Origin: Thereva unica
Taxonomy: Eukaryota > Arthropoda > Insecta > Diptera > Therevidae
DNA length: 64,000 nt
NCBI GenBank assembly: GCA_949987705.1
Contig: OX465281.1
Span: 194,481,112-194,545,111, forward strand
Reading direction: 5' to 3'
The position numbers and the translations under genes are program-made. Shown here piece by piece: positions 52,519 through 64,000 of this stretch; position 1 is the stretch's first letter, and every line of letters starts with the position of its first letter. The notes below the pieces were generated by a model. That model had not been told where the DNA came from, made no database searches, and saw only the letters and a program-made list of their open reading frames with translations.

Positions 52519-54312
52519 TGTAATAGCATAATGGCGCGATATAAATAGTGGGCGCCACTTATGCGAGGTGTTACCCCCTTAGCCACAAGCCCGGAAGAGC
52601 ATGGCCAAGGAGCCAACACCATACATAAGAATTAAAAAAGAAAATCCGGAACTCCTACGCCGGCCACACGGAGTTATCTAGCTCGCCGGAGGGGTCGTGG
52701 GGTGTGTGGCCGGGGCTTACCGCGGTTGGTTCACCACTTACCTGTATCGGTGCCACTTTGACTTCCTCCCATCATTCTTCGATCGTCGCCTGAGCCGCGT
52801 CAAACCCTGAAAAGAAATGATCCCCCCTCAACCATTCCACCAAAAAAATTTACCACAGGGACATTCTCATGATTATACTCATTTAATCAATATGTACAAC
52901 TCAACATAAACATTACATTGAAAGCTTAACACAACGGATTAGTTGCCCATGTCACATAATAACCGTGAACGTATACAATTCCAAAAAAAACATACTAGTT
53001 ACGTACTTGGAGGGAACATGAATATGACTGTTAACAATAAAGTGCGCAGTATTGGCCAAGACTCCTCACTTTGTACAAATGATAGATACAATCAACAGAA
53101 GAGGAAAACAAAATTTCCTGAACCAACAAAGAACAAAATGTAATTATTACCGACAAGGAGCAACACAAATTCACAACTAAGTATAAAGAATATTATCAAG
53201 TTAATACTAAATACTATTAATATTAAAATTGTTATTTTAGTAATAAATTTTTTCTGGTTGTTTTAAATTAAAGCAAAAAAAAAGAAAATTTTGTAGTTAT
53301 TTTATTTTGTGTAAAATTTTTCTAAGTGTTTTTTTTTTCTCTCTGATCCCCCTGGGGTGGATAAACTGTAGGTATGGCTTAATTACCTGAATATCGAACG
53401 GGATATCATTTGTTAGTAAGGGACTATACCGTTCCTCCTTTATGATAATGTCATATTCGAGTAACGTTGAATAATCCTCGGTCTGGTCTAACCGACTTCT
53501 TCTTGGTTGAATTTGCGGTTAAATAATCACCTGGGAGATCGGAACCACTAACAAAACAATCAAAAGTGATTACTCGATTCGAGCTGGATATATGTATGGT
53601 CCCTGAATGTTCAAATAACGCATACTAATAGCACACCCCAGCTAAAATTAAAAGAACAGATGTAAACGTCTTTTCAACAATAGTTATACCCACAAGCAAA
53701 GTTTTTTTTATTATTATTATTACCAAACCTTGGTAAGTATCTTCTCCCAATTGAACATCCACTATAACGGGAATTTCTTCTAAAAATTCTGATCCACCGA
53801 GAACATTCCTTAGGGTGAACTCGATAGCTCCCACGGCTCAACTCTCTTAACCTCTTTCTTTTTCCTCTAACGCTGTCCAATCGAAATCAATTCCAGTGTT
53901 ATTGTTTTTCACATTTGCACCTCCTTGATTTTTTTTTCTCCATAAGCTCATAATACACTAGTTCCCAGAACGAAATGGCTTCTCTATAGAATCCGCTAAA
54001 GACTTCACGTTTTTTTGCACACTTCTCAATTGACATCAAATAAACTATCTCACCAACAAACTATTATTCAGCTACCAAAAAAAACTGGACAATTCCATGC
54101 AAAATTATCTAAATTCCCTTCTACCAAAACTGAATCGGCTCATTGACTCAATTTTTTTTCCTGACTAACTCAATTATTTTTTCTTCTCGCCTACCTCTTT
54201 TTCAATTTTTCCTTTTCTTCAAAAGTGATTTACAATAAATTTCCCATTGCCTACAAGGTGATTTCCCAACTAAATTTCCCCACCCAAATAACTAATAATT
54301 CCGACCGTTACA
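52519..54312 (-). repeat. LTR (5' in the minus orientation), 1794 bp
   Basis: Partner of 47092-48886. It is followed by TAAT at 54313-54316, the outer copy of the 4-bp target duplication. Confidence 0.9.
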
Positions 54313-54472
54313 TAATATTATAAGAATGAAATAAAATTGAATGTTCTTTTTTAGAGATTATTCCAAGATTAGAAAATAAAACAAAATTCTTATTCTGGTA
54401 CAACATAACTTAGTACTCTTCACAAAATAAGATACAAAAAATAATAATAATGACAGTTATTCTTTTGATATT

Positions 54473-57400
54473 TTAATTTTCATGGTCGTCATTTTCTTCT
54501 AAAAGGTCTGGATGTACTTCAAATTCTAAGACGTCTGTTTTAAGATTTTTATAAAATTCATGAAATGAAGGTTCAATTAATGGCAGCGTTTCCAGAAGAT
54601 CTTTTTTCTTTTCTTTAGTGATACGAGGCTCTTCAGTTATCTTCATGTGTTACAGAATGTATTCCTCTTTTCCCAATATTTAAAATTTGGAATGGCTCGC
54701 TATCGTTTAATGAAGTTTTAAAGAATATTTTTCCAAAATCAGTTTTGGTATAACGGAGCCATTTCACATCTTTCCAGCGAAAAGTTACCGAATTTTCTGC
54801 TCTGCTCCTCCACAAAAATTTGGTTTTCAACAATGCAGAAAAATTCCAAAAATCATTTTCAACTTCCCAGTATAGCAAGTTATTGTAATCGGTCCGAAAA
54901 TCGAAATCGAAAATTTCAACGTATTTTCATCTTTCAAGGTCCCAGGAGCATTTTAAGCAAAAAATTGGGAGGAAGTTTGTGCGTGTGTGTATGTGCGTAC
55001 GGATGTGGTAATTTTTTCCTGCACAATACCGCGCGAACCAAAAAGATATCGACTTCGTTGAGGTATCGTTCGAAGCGCATTAACCGAAATATGATCTGAA
55101 AAGATTTTCATAAAATTCAGTCGAGCCGTTTTTTTGTTTAAGCGGCGTAAGTGATTTTTGTACCTGCACGATATCGCCCGAACCACGAAAGATATTGACT
55201 TACTTGAGGCGCCGTTCGAAGCGAATTAGCGACAATATAATCTGAAAAGATTTTTATAATATTTGGTAGAGGGGTTTTTTGGTTTAAATGACATAAGCGA
55301 TTTATGTACCTGCACGATAGTGCGCGAACTATAAAAGATATCGACTTAGTTGATGTGCCGTTCGAAGAGTATTAACCAAAATATGATCTGAAAAGATTTT
55401 CATAAAATTCGGTCGAACCGTTTTTGTTTTTGTTTAAACGACGTTTATGATTTTTGTACCTGCACGATACCCCACGAACTAAAAACTATATCGACTTCAT
55501 TGAGGTGCCGCAAAAATAATATTAATGAAGAAATGCTCTGAAAAAAATTTCATAATATTCAGTCGGGCCTTTTTTGTTTAAATAGAAAAACTTCGGCTAA
55601 TTGTCAGAAAGACAAGTTTTGCTAATACATATCTAATAAACCCGATGGAATGAGACCCGTTCTAAACGAAGTGATCTTTTTTGGGTTCTGCACAGAGATA
55701 GCCTTCGAACAAAATATCACTTGTCAAAATCCGACAACCTTTCAAAATCGGGCAAAAATTTCATTACCCTTTACAAACAGCGCGAATTTTCAAACGTTGG
55801 ATTAGCACTTTTTGACGGGGAATTGTTTTCTACGCGTGATACAGTTTCAGGAAATTGCGGTTCATCCCGGGATTTCCAGTAGTTACCGTAAAATTTGTTC
55901 TTTTTGGTCTAGTCTGACAAGTACTTAACAGTTACAATTTTGCTAATATCTCCGGAAAGCTTTGGAATTTCCTGAAGTCATTCGCTTCTCAGCTCGTCAA
56001 CGGCGCTTCAGCACGCTCAATACGAATTTGAACACCCGCTTTAGTGCAGCGAACGAAATACGGAGGAAATGTTTGTTTGCTAACGTTCAGGAAAAACAAA
56101 TTCTCTAGAAAAAGCTTGTGGATTTACTACTATTATAGTTATTTGAACTAGCTTCTCTCGGGATTGCTTTGTCATCAGTTCTGATACTAGCCAATTTTCC
56201 ACTAGTGCTAAACGTATAACTATTTTGTAAGAAGTCAGTTTATTCCATCTTCGTCATACTGGGAAGTTAATCGTGTGGACCGAAGGGGTCAAACCCACAT
56301 CCCAACTAGTTCTTTTTTTTTTTTTTTTTTTTTCATTTCAACGATATTAAATTTTTTCTTGCTTCCAACCGATCTTACAAAATTGTACCAATTATGGGGA
56401 TGATGAATTTTGGCCGGGGTCTTTCTTTTTTTAAGTTCAATAACAGAGTGGTCAACATCACACTCCATGTGAGTGTGCCCAGGAAGTAGGAATTTATGGT
56501 CAATTGACTCTATTTCCTCGTTATTTTGCAAAAATTCGGTGAACATAACACTCAAAAAAGAATTTCTATTTTGTCCTGGGCAACAATCACTGTAAAAAAT
56601 TAAATTCGAGGTTTTATTTTGGGAATATAACAAATTCAAATGTTTAAACAAACACGAAGCAATTTCGTTTCCTCCACGTTTTGCAATTGCTTCATGCCAC
56701 ATATAACAATGAGGATTTCCAGAGACCCCATCGTGTATGGTTAGATTAAATGTCCATAACTGGCGTTTGTGAAATGAAGTTGAAGTTTGCAAATATGGTG
56801 TGGGCAAACATTGTTGCAAGTCAAATGTGAACACTTTTAAATTTGGATTAGATGCCGCCAAAAGTTTATCAATTTCCTTTGCCTTATATGTAATATCCGC
56901 ATTTTTGTGATGATCAGTTTGATCAAGCTTTAGTTGCTCTAATTCTGATGAACTATTTTTAAGGGCAAGTTCTATTTTTATTTTAAAAACTTCACAGGTA
57001 TTACAGGTGTCAACTTTTGGCGGTTTGAATTTCAAATTCATTGCTGGAATAGAAAAAGAAAAAATAATAAAGGCCCAGAGAGATAAGGAAAAAAGTATAC
57101 TTACTTTTAAATATTCCACAATATTTGCTGAAACTTACGGGTTCTCTACTTTCTTGAGTGTACAAAGTGTACATTTTTGTCAAGGTCAGATCAGATTGAA
57201 GATATTTTTTAGACGTATCCCTCCTAGTATAGTGACTTTCGTAAGCTGGGAAACTATTTATGTGTTGTCTTATTTTATTAATACCTTCCTCATTCAACTT
57301 GTTTTTAGGAGTGTTTTTGCCTCTGCAGTCCACAAACTCTAAATTTGGTGATTTGGTTTTTTTTTTCGAATAACACTTTTTAAAAAACTTTCTGTTTCAT

Positions 57401-58330
57401 CAAATACTTGTCGGAAAATTTTTTGACATACATACATATTCACTTTTGTACCGTCATAATCAATATAATATTTTATGGAGTTCTGTCGACTACGAGGATT
57501 ATTTTTATTTTTCAGCAAAGTCTGTGTTTTCTTCTCCATTATTTCGATTAATGAGCTTACATACAGAATTCTTCGATTGTACGAACCCAATGCCCAATAC
57601 TTATCAAATAACTGTTTTTGGTAACTAAAAGATATAGCATTTTTGCATTTTTTTCGACAGTTATTATTGAGTTCGATACACTGCCTTGCGGCGACAATTT
57701 TAGTTTTAGTTTTATAACATTGCCCAGTGTTACGTTTTTCTTTGATTATTTTTTTAGAGTCATACTCCCTTGAAATACGTTTAGACCCAACGCATGAAGT
57801 TTCTAGCAAATTTTTTTCTATTTGCTTTCCCATTTGATTTAAATCTTCACCGTGTTCCATTTCAAATGAATCGCTGTCTGTATTTGTTAACACTTCGTAA
57901 TTTGGATCTCGGACTGAGTCGTCTGAGTCGAAATCAACCAATTCTTCTTGAACTGCAAAGTTTCCAGAAGGTCGGTTTACCTTTGGTTTCATTTTGAAAG
58001 TGCTGAATACCAAGTCTAGATTTTCATAATCAAAATTTGCTATAGAAGAAGTCTCATTTTTTTCAACTACAAAAAATGTTGTCATGAATAACTCTTCACT
58101 GCTTCTCATAGGGTTTTCGACTAAATCGTAAAAAATAAAATTAATGATGTGAAGGAAAAAAGTAGAAAATCAAAACAACTTTTGAAATAGAAAATATTAT
58201 AGAAATTATTAAACTTACGATTATTATAGGAATCTTCGAGATAATAATGATTTTCTTTATTATTCTCGTCCTTACTAAAAGTTTTGTCAGAATTTGATTG
58301 TTTTCTGGCTAATTCTAAAATTTATACTGA
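54473..58330 (-). pseudogene. Spliced gene of an unnamed multicopy arthropod family
   Basis: Minus-strand pieces in order: a partial first exon (about 58330-58219, RKQSNSDKTFSKDENNKEN); intron 1 (58218-58121, GTAAGT to TTTAG); exon 2 (58120-57105, with CIELNNNCRKKC, LFDKYWALGSYNRRILYV and INSFPAYESHYTRRDTSKKY); intron 2 (57104-57044, GTAAGT to TTCCAG); exon 3 (57043 downward: PPKVDTCNTCEVFK, FTFDLQQCLPTPYLQTSTSF, IFYSDCCPGQNRNSF, LPGHTHMECDVDHSVIE). After a 1.45-kb insertion it resumes at 54860 (NDFWNFSALLKTKF) and ends at a stop at 54473-54475. I know this family as uncharacterised repeated proteins in arthropod genomes. The spaced D residues suggest a DDE/RNase H-fold transposase, which is inference. 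Damage: a 10-nt homopolymer frameshift at 57357-57366, one near 54640, and the insertion. Confidence 0.72.
54861..56309. mobile_element. Helentron/DINE-1-like element, copy 2, in the spliced gene
   Basis: It begins AACTTCCCAGTAT (a TC immediately precedes it) and ends with ATACTGGGAAGTT at about 56257-56269, the GTGTGGACC...CCCACAT stem-loop and CTAG before T. Four or more tandem units of about 125 bp (CTGCACGATA..., GCCGTTCGAAG...) lie between 55015 and 55600. It is longer than copy 1 (24481-25231) but shares both ends. A 21-nt T-run follows on the right. It interrupts the coding frame of the gene above between its VEM and NDFWNF segments. Confidence 0.72.
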
Positions 58331-58632
58331 CTCAAGCAAACATTATAACAATAAAGTTAAAGGGAAAAATCTCCTAAATGGGTTGAGATTCTAAAAAAAC
58401 ATAAATGAATTCTAGAAAATAATCTAAAGTCAAGATAAAAAAAGTAAATGAACGTTTTGAATTCGGAATAATAACTTATATCGAGTTTATGTATTTACAC
58501 TGCACATACAAAAAAATAGTCTATCTATTCCTAAGTTGTTGTAGTGAACATACAAAAACTTCTTTCTGTTTCTTATTTTCAAATAAGTCGTTAATCCATA
58601 TGTTTTTCATCATCAAAAAAGTTAAGCTATTA

Positions 58633-58786
58633 AGGCCCTCATACACGGTCAAATCGGATGTACATCCAGATTTTCATCAAGCCTATGCCATCAACGAGTT
58701 TTGATCGGTCGACGGGCTCACAATCGATAGTTTTGGTTGTACATCCGCGCTTCGATGTGCATCCAATTTGACCGTGTTGGGGGCCT
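58633..58786. mobile_element. PIF/Harbinger-like MITE, 154 bp
   Basis: Inverted ends AGGCCCTCATACACGGTCAA and a slightly diverged mirror, flanked by TTA at 58630-58632 and 58787-58789. The AGGCCC terminus and TTA flanks match the element at 17293-17742. Confidence 0.85.
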
Positions 58787-58792
58787 TTAGGG

Positions 58793-59565
58793 TAGGGTTG
58801 CCAACTTTTTCTGAGAAAAATAACGTAACTTGTCTTGGAAAGAGGAAAATAAAAAGTATCTGAAAAATAATAAAGTATTTTCCAAATTTTTTTTTTGTTT
58901 AACTCATTTTCTATTAACATTCATATTCAGTTATATATTAGTGTAACTATTTTCATACTCAATTTCTTTTAAAAACATATTTTTTTGCGTTTTTGGTGCA
59001 AGTTATCAATTTTTCGTTTTTTGGAAAGTTTGATAGCTCATACAACAATCTAAATCTAGATTTAAATAAATGAATAGCGCATTTTTTTATAAAATTCAAA
59101 GACGATCTGTTTCTTTCTTCCCGCCACTTTAAACTTCATCACAGAGAAAACTCTTTCAGTGAATGCTGAGGTGGCGGGACGGGAATCTATCACTATCATA
59201 AACAGAATGACTCGCCATTTAAGACAATATAGAAGAAAATTAATACATATTTAAAATCAAACCAGACATCAAAAATGTAAAGGAACCGATAGCAGAAAAT
59301 CTGTCATCTGCATTTGACGATCCTGCCATCTTCCTTTTTGTTAAGTAGATAATAATTAGTTGAAGCGTGTGACTTCTATTCTGTTTTTTCATAATAGGCG
59401 CTAGTAAATCGTTAGAAATTAACGAATATAACGTGTTAAGTTCCATGCGTAATAAAGACTCATAATAAAGTATTTTCCCATACTTTATAATTATGTAAAA
59501 GTATAAAGTATATCGACTTAAAATAAAGCATAATACTTTATTATAAAGTATGGTTGGCAACCCTA
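58793..59565 (-). mobile_element. hAT transposon relic, 773 bp
   Basis: Perfect 13-bp ends TAGGGTTGCCAAC are flanked by the 8-bp CTTTAGGG at 58785-58792 and 59566-59573, a hAT-type duplication. On the minus strand near 59200-59110 a decayed frame reads ATSAFTERVFSVMKFK, which resembles the C-terminal dimerisation motif of hAT transposases. The rest of the transposase is deleted. Confidence 0.88.
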
Positions 59566-59573
59566 CTTTAGGG

Positions 59574-61774
59574 TCTCTGCATGTATTTTTGTCCATAGGC
59601 GTCGTACATTTACGAAATTTTGTGTGGTAAGAGAACAGACTGCGTAGAATCTGAAAATGTTCATAACTCACTTTTGTCATAACTTGACTTAAGCGGTTTT
59701 TCCTTGTGACCACATAAACCACTATCTTATTGGAAAGACCAATGTAAGACCTGGTACATGATATTGTTCATTTAAGCACATTCATTTGATAGTAACCGCA
59801 AAAAATTTGCGAATTTCATAACCAAAATCAAAAATTCCTTGTTCTTCCTTCATGAATGTAAGCCAAATCAAATCCATGAATTTGCGAGAGAAAGAAAAAG
59901 GGCAGAAACAAGCTCACCGAAAAGGTTTTAGGAAGCGAACATCAATCCACATGAAGGGCTGCTAAAACCCAGCAGAAACAATTCCATCTACCGCAATCCC
60001 ATCAACTGGCTGCGAATTCAAGAGAGCTATGCACATTCCATATCCCAAGGGAATTGGGTTTTAACAAATCCACAACTAGACTCGGAGCAAAAGTGAAACT
60101 TTTCCCTTATTCGCGCACCGAGTCCCTTCTATTGTTCCGAGAATGGAAATTAGCAAATGCTGAAGGAATTCCAAACTCACAACAATTACTCCAGCACGAT
60201 TCCTTCGACACGGTCCAGGGCTTCCGTTTTCCGTAAAGCGTAAAACGTTGATGCTGGAAAGTATGCGGGGTGATATATAAATTTCTGGTTGGGTCAGTTG
60301 GTGCTAAGCTCTAGTGATTTAGTGCCGTAAGCGCCTTCGCTATCTCTCATCCCTTTTGAATGTCATCCCTAGAAGAATGTGAAGGGTACATATGATATTT
60401 TTTTTGGCGATATCTTTCTGGCCAACGAGGCCTACAACAGCCCTATGCTGTGCGATGCGAATGGCGTCGGCGGGGTTGTTCTGGAAAATATTCCTGCCCT
60501 CGAAAAATTCTTTCTGAGGTTGGCGGTAGTAAGCAGAATTGAAACTGCTGAATTGCGATTTGTTTCTGCTTGTTTAGGCATCCGAACTATTTCCGTTTTG
60601 CTGAATTTCTGGTTTCTGGGCTATGTTCCATACAACAGACACTGGTCCAGCTCTGCGGGTTTTAATTAAACGAACAACGCGTTTTGCGGCCTTATCGTTC
60701 ACATAGTTTCCTGGATGAACATAGAAAATTGGAGCAGTCACTTCAATTTTCCAGCTAGCTGCCAGTGTTTATTTTACATAGATCCATCTCATTACTTTCC
60801 ATCGTGTAAACGGGGGCGAAGGGGGAACACTTAAAAGCAGGTCAAGCCTTGTAGTAAATACCGAGTATTTGATATCCAATCAACGGGCGAATTGCTTTAT
60901 CTTTTTAATGAATATTCAAAGCATACTATAAATAGTCGTTTACACTTTAATCACTTCGTCGGAGTGAGAGTCCTCCTCCGACGACGCCTTCTGCAGATAC
61001 ATCTGCTCTATGAGAACTAGGGATTATCAAAGGAGCTTGGTAAAATCACTTCAAAGTATTTTTACGGGAATAAATTTGATCCTTTCTGCCGATAAGAGCA
61101 CCTAAAAGTGTTTGCTCACCTTCCAGCTGTGAAGAATGATTTTAATTAATTCAAGCAGGGCATTTACTATAGCATCGAGGCCCCTCTAGAAAATGTTCAT
61201 ATCTTTCACCTTCAACCCCCAGCGGAGCCAGCGGGGAGAAGTAATTTAAATCATGCTTCCCTTCGGTGTTTATTTAGTTTCTTTGTTACTACGAAGGTGT
61301 CTTATCATTGTTAAACTGCTAAGGAGATAATCTTTAGCAATAAACTTTCACCCCCTTAAAGATTGATAAAGCGACAGAATACGGGACCGTTTATTTTATC
61401 GTCATTTAATGTACATACATATTATTTTTCCTGATAGATTTGTAACTCCTTTGTGCGTTCATGGGCCTGTATAGGTAACAAGGAGTTTACAATGTGATAT
61501 TGAAGGAATCAGCATAATATATCAATGTTGTTTTAAGTATTGTTTGGATACCCTAACTAACAAGTAGGGGGAGTCTCTTGTAATTTTTATAGTGAAACAG
61601 CAGTCATTTGGAAGAAGTCATTCGTAGCACAATTTGTTCAGTTTAAGCAAGACTAAATTTAAATTAATTTGATATTTGAAGATTAAAAAATTAATAGCTT
61701 ATTCCTAATGCAAATAAGATCAAAATTGAATTCTGGAATATAAGAAACTTATATATTATTATTAATTATATATT
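59574..61774. other. Gene-poor stretch, possibly unique DNA
   Basis: No TE protein or terminal repeats were recognised, apart from the 27-nt shared motif at 59687-59713. Sequence from 59880 to 60700 is GC-richer than its surroundings. One 96-codon plus-strand frame (60379-60669, beginning MKGTYDIFFGD) has no known motif. This may be unique intergenic or intronic host DNA. Confidence 0.4.
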
Positions 61775-62520
61775 TAGCTGACAGGACCTACCAAGTTCTT
61801 TTTCGTAGTTCCAAATCAGTAACCATTGAAGCGACAACCGGTGTCCCTCAAGGGAGTCATCTTGGCACTCTTCTCTTTATCTTGTCAATTGATGACATTG
61901 TTCCCTTGCTAAGACACTGTAGATGTAGAATATTGATTTACGCCGATGACATCAAATAGTACCGTCACAAAAAGAGTATTGAGGATTGCAAACTTTTGCA
62001 AGTTGACCTTGACACCTTTTACTCTTGGTGTGCTAGCAGCCTGGTTCTTAATATTGGTAATTGTGAAGTCATGACTTTTAGTAGGAGACGTTGTCCTATA
62101 ATTTTCTACTAGTATTCCTATTTTAATGAAGAGATCCCTGGTGTTAATTTTGCTAAAGATCTAGATCAACTATATCTCTTCCAGAGGTAGTTTAGTCCAG
62201 GGTTTTATTGAAAGGTGGTCCAAAGAATTTAACAACCCTTTGATTACTAAACACCTATACATTTCCTTTGTCAGACCATTACTCGAATATGCGTCCCAGG
62301 TTTGGTCTCCTCACTACTCTTCGCATGTTAGAACTATTGAATCGGTTCAACATTCGATTCGCACTGAATCATCTTCATTGGGAAAACCCATTAGTTCTTC
62401 CATCATATGAATCTCGGCTTAAGTTACTTAACTTAAGCTCTCTTCATAAGCGTCGTGAGGTGGCCGATGTTGTATTTGTTGCAGATTGGAACCTGTAAAC
62501 CGTATGTTCGTTAATGTTAA
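61775..62520 (+). pseudogene. CR1/Jockey-like LINE RT fragment
   Basis: RT motifs TTGVPQGSHLGTLLFIL and ILIYADDIK are followed by a stop, then LDTFYSWCASSLVLNIGNCE. The tail in shifted frames reads FVRPLLEYASQVWSPHYSSH and LPSYESRLKLLNLSSLHKRR. There are multiple stops and frameshifts, no endonuclease, and the 5' end starts within RT. Downstream to about 62820 is probably its 3' UTR. Confidence 0.82.
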
Positions 62521-62994
62521 TAGTAATGTTAATATCTTTAGCGTGAGCATTGGTAAACATGTCCTTGATAGCAGTCTTTTAAATCTCACGTGGCCATTTA
62601 TGTTTTCTGTTGCTTGCGTTGGTTACATGTTAATTTAATTTACTAATTTTTATGTTTGCATGCTTAGTGTCTCATCTCAGCGCTTGGTTGTGCTTAGTAG
62701 GTAAACCTTTCTTGGTTCAGCTAAGAAGTGCGCCTTCTGTATTAGAAGGGTTAGCTCTATTATTAACAAAAAGCCGGGGGTGGAATTGTAGTAACTTAAT
62801 CTGTCTGATACTATGATTACATGCATACTTGAAGTCGGCTTCAAATCAAGAGCATTTAACTGTCAGTTCAAGTTCGAGTCAAGTCCTCAGTCCGGCATGT
62901 AATCTTAGTAAGAGTGTGTCCAATAGATACATCAGTGCTCAAATATATAAAATATATAGTCCAGTAAAAAAAGGCCAAAAAAATGAAAAGATAG

Positions 62995-63400
62995 TGTTAC
63001 GTTTTTACGGCTTAACGGATTCGTAGGATTAATTAAGGAATACACTTTTTAATTATCCACACAAAATTTATTTATCACAAACCAAAACACAATTTAATTA
63101 CAAACACAATTCTTAGTTCACTATAATCACTTTCAATTCAATAACTCGCACTATTAAATTCTATCTATCGCTTTATAGTTCAATTTTAAATCACCACTTT
63201 TCACTGTTCTCACTTTGGAACACTTTTATCGCCTTTCTAATCAAAACTGACTCTCTCAGCGCCTGCAAGCCGCTTTTTATATCCAAGCTCCACCTTTATT
63301 TCACTTCTGGAACCTTCTCGAGTCCTTTTTCTCGAGCCTAGTGGTATGTTCTTTTCTTTTCGTCCAGAAGCTTGAAGTTGTCTTCACTTATCGCGCGTTC
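62995..63400 (-). mobile_element. LTR-like repeat, copy 2
   Basis: It aligns with 7101-7722 minus its MITE. Read on the minus strand it has a TATA-like GATATAAAAAG (63273-63283) followed by about 280 nt with an AATAAA and an end CGTAACA, consistent with an LTR promoter, R and U5. The outer end and target duplication were not found, so solo LTR status is inferred. Confidence 0.6.
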
Positions 63401-63689
63401 GTTTAGTACATAAATTCCGAATTCAGACAACAACCGAAAATCGTTGATTCATCCTCTCGACAAACAGATGGGGCATAATCATCACAATAGGTATTGTCTG
63501 GTAACAGCAAGATTATGATTTTATCCTGTTTGGGGTATCACCAGGAGTATATTCATAAGTTTTGAACCTCGTGAGCCTTGTGCTACTTTTGTTATAAACA
63601 ATTAAAAAAATTTTACCGCGTTTTTCGACCTTAAAATATGAATAACTCCGGTTCTATAAGTCGGATCGGTATTGCGAGGGAAAAATCAC

Positions 63690-63930
63690 ATTTAAAAAAA
63701 AAAGACGGCAGGAGGTGGGGTTGGGTTGTAAAGAACAAGGTAATTCCCCATTTGATGTTGGTCGCCATATTGGATTTAAAATGACTTCACACAGCTTACT
63801 GTATTCTACTCGTCAAACCCTTTCATTTGATACCCATGTCGACGGGTTGTAGAGAAAAAGGTAATCCGCCATTTTATGGTGGCCGCCATATTGGATGTAA
63901 AATAAAATTGAATAAACTATATTGTTTTGT
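63690..63930. repeat. Tandem repeat related to 23577-24475
   Basis: Two units share AAGGTAATYCCCCATTT/CCGCCATTTTATG, GGYCGCCATATTGGATKTAA and TTTCATTTGATACCCATGTC with the earlier array. The unit length is about 130 bp. Confidence 0.75.
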
Positions 63931-64000
63931 CTTCAGAACCAAAGGTGTGTGCTAAATTTGAGCATCAACGGATATCGGGAAGTGATCGAAAATCAGAGAA

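Larger units (their letters stand above)
47092..54312 (-). mobile_element. Non-autonomous LTR element carrying host gene pieces, 7.2 kb
   Basis: Two near-identical LTRs (47092-48886 and 52519-54312) begin TGTAA and end TTACA. TAAT flanks the whole unit (47088-47091, 54313-54316). The 3.6-kb interior has no recognisable gag, protease, RT or integrase. On the minus strand, TGGCG... matching tRNA-Lys lies 4 nt inside the LTR at 52519, so I orient the element minus; the two host-derived reading frames point the same way. A plus orientation is less likely but possible, since a second tRNA-Lys complement lies 76 nt inside the other LTR. Very long LTRs and a Lys primer recall the Ulysses/Osvaldo group (recalled, not tested). 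Confidence 0.88.

Noticed and set aside
59240..59722. 160-codon minus-strand ORF
   Set aside because: It runs through the hAT relic end and flanking repeat and matches no protein family.

Overview
This is eukaryotic, AT-rich, intron-bearing DNA made almost entirely of nested transposable elements. The mix points to an insect and most likely a dipteran: BEL/Pao elements, a 17.6/297-like Gypsy element, Jockey, a LOA/I-type LINE with RNase H, CR1/Jockey-like LINEs, a Tc3-like element, a Helitron, Helentron-like and hAT/Harbinger MITEs, and primer sites matching my recollection of fly-type tRNA-Arg, tRNA-Tyr, tRNA-Ser and tRNA-Lys. The species cannot be named from the sequence. I found no complete ordinary host gene; the window looks like a heterochromatic, intergenic or large-intron TE reservoir. 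All family calls are by eye, with no database search.

Layout. 1-6541: a palindrome, unassigned DNA, then a 5'-truncated BEL/Pao element with an env-like region and a 3' LTR. 6650-7930: a LINE tail and an LTR-like repeat split by a 203-bp hAT MITE. 8016-13014: a 5-kb composite with 1.09-kb near-identical inverted arms around a decayed LINE. 13698-14679: a Tc3-like transposase pseudogene. 14885-16495: a Harbinger-like element with long inverted ends. 16640-20935 (minus): a Helitron whose 82-nt intron was hit by a LINE, which was itself hit by a 495-bp element, while the Helitron exon was hit by a Harbinger MITE. 21254-25590: MITEs, a minus-strand LINE, a tandem repeat, a Helentron-like element and an RTE tail. 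27734-41400: a stack of a BEL 5' end, a Jockey element, a nearly intact BEL/Pao element (31411-38218) and the minus-strand Gypsy element it landed in.

47092-54312 is the most interesting unit. It is a 7.2-kb LTR element with 1.8-kb nearly identical LTRs and a TAAT target duplication, and it has no recognisable gag or pol. Its 3.6-kb interior carries intronless pieces of two cellular genes in the same orientation: a PAIP1-like ORF (PAM2 motif plus MIF4G domain) and a decayed ALG12 mannosyltransferase copy that retains its start codon. It also holds a tRNA-Lys-like sequence ending in CCA and a pair of covarying hairpins. This looks like a non-autonomous retroelement that has transduced host cDNAs.

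54473-58330 (minus) is a spliced gene of a multicopy arthropod family that I cannot name. It has a possible DDE-like core and is interrupted by a second Helentron-like copy. 58633-59565 is a Harbinger MITE with a hAT relic inserted at its edge. 59574-61774 is gene-poor and may be unique DNA. 61775-63930 holds a LINE fragment, a second LTR-like repeat and more tandem repeat.
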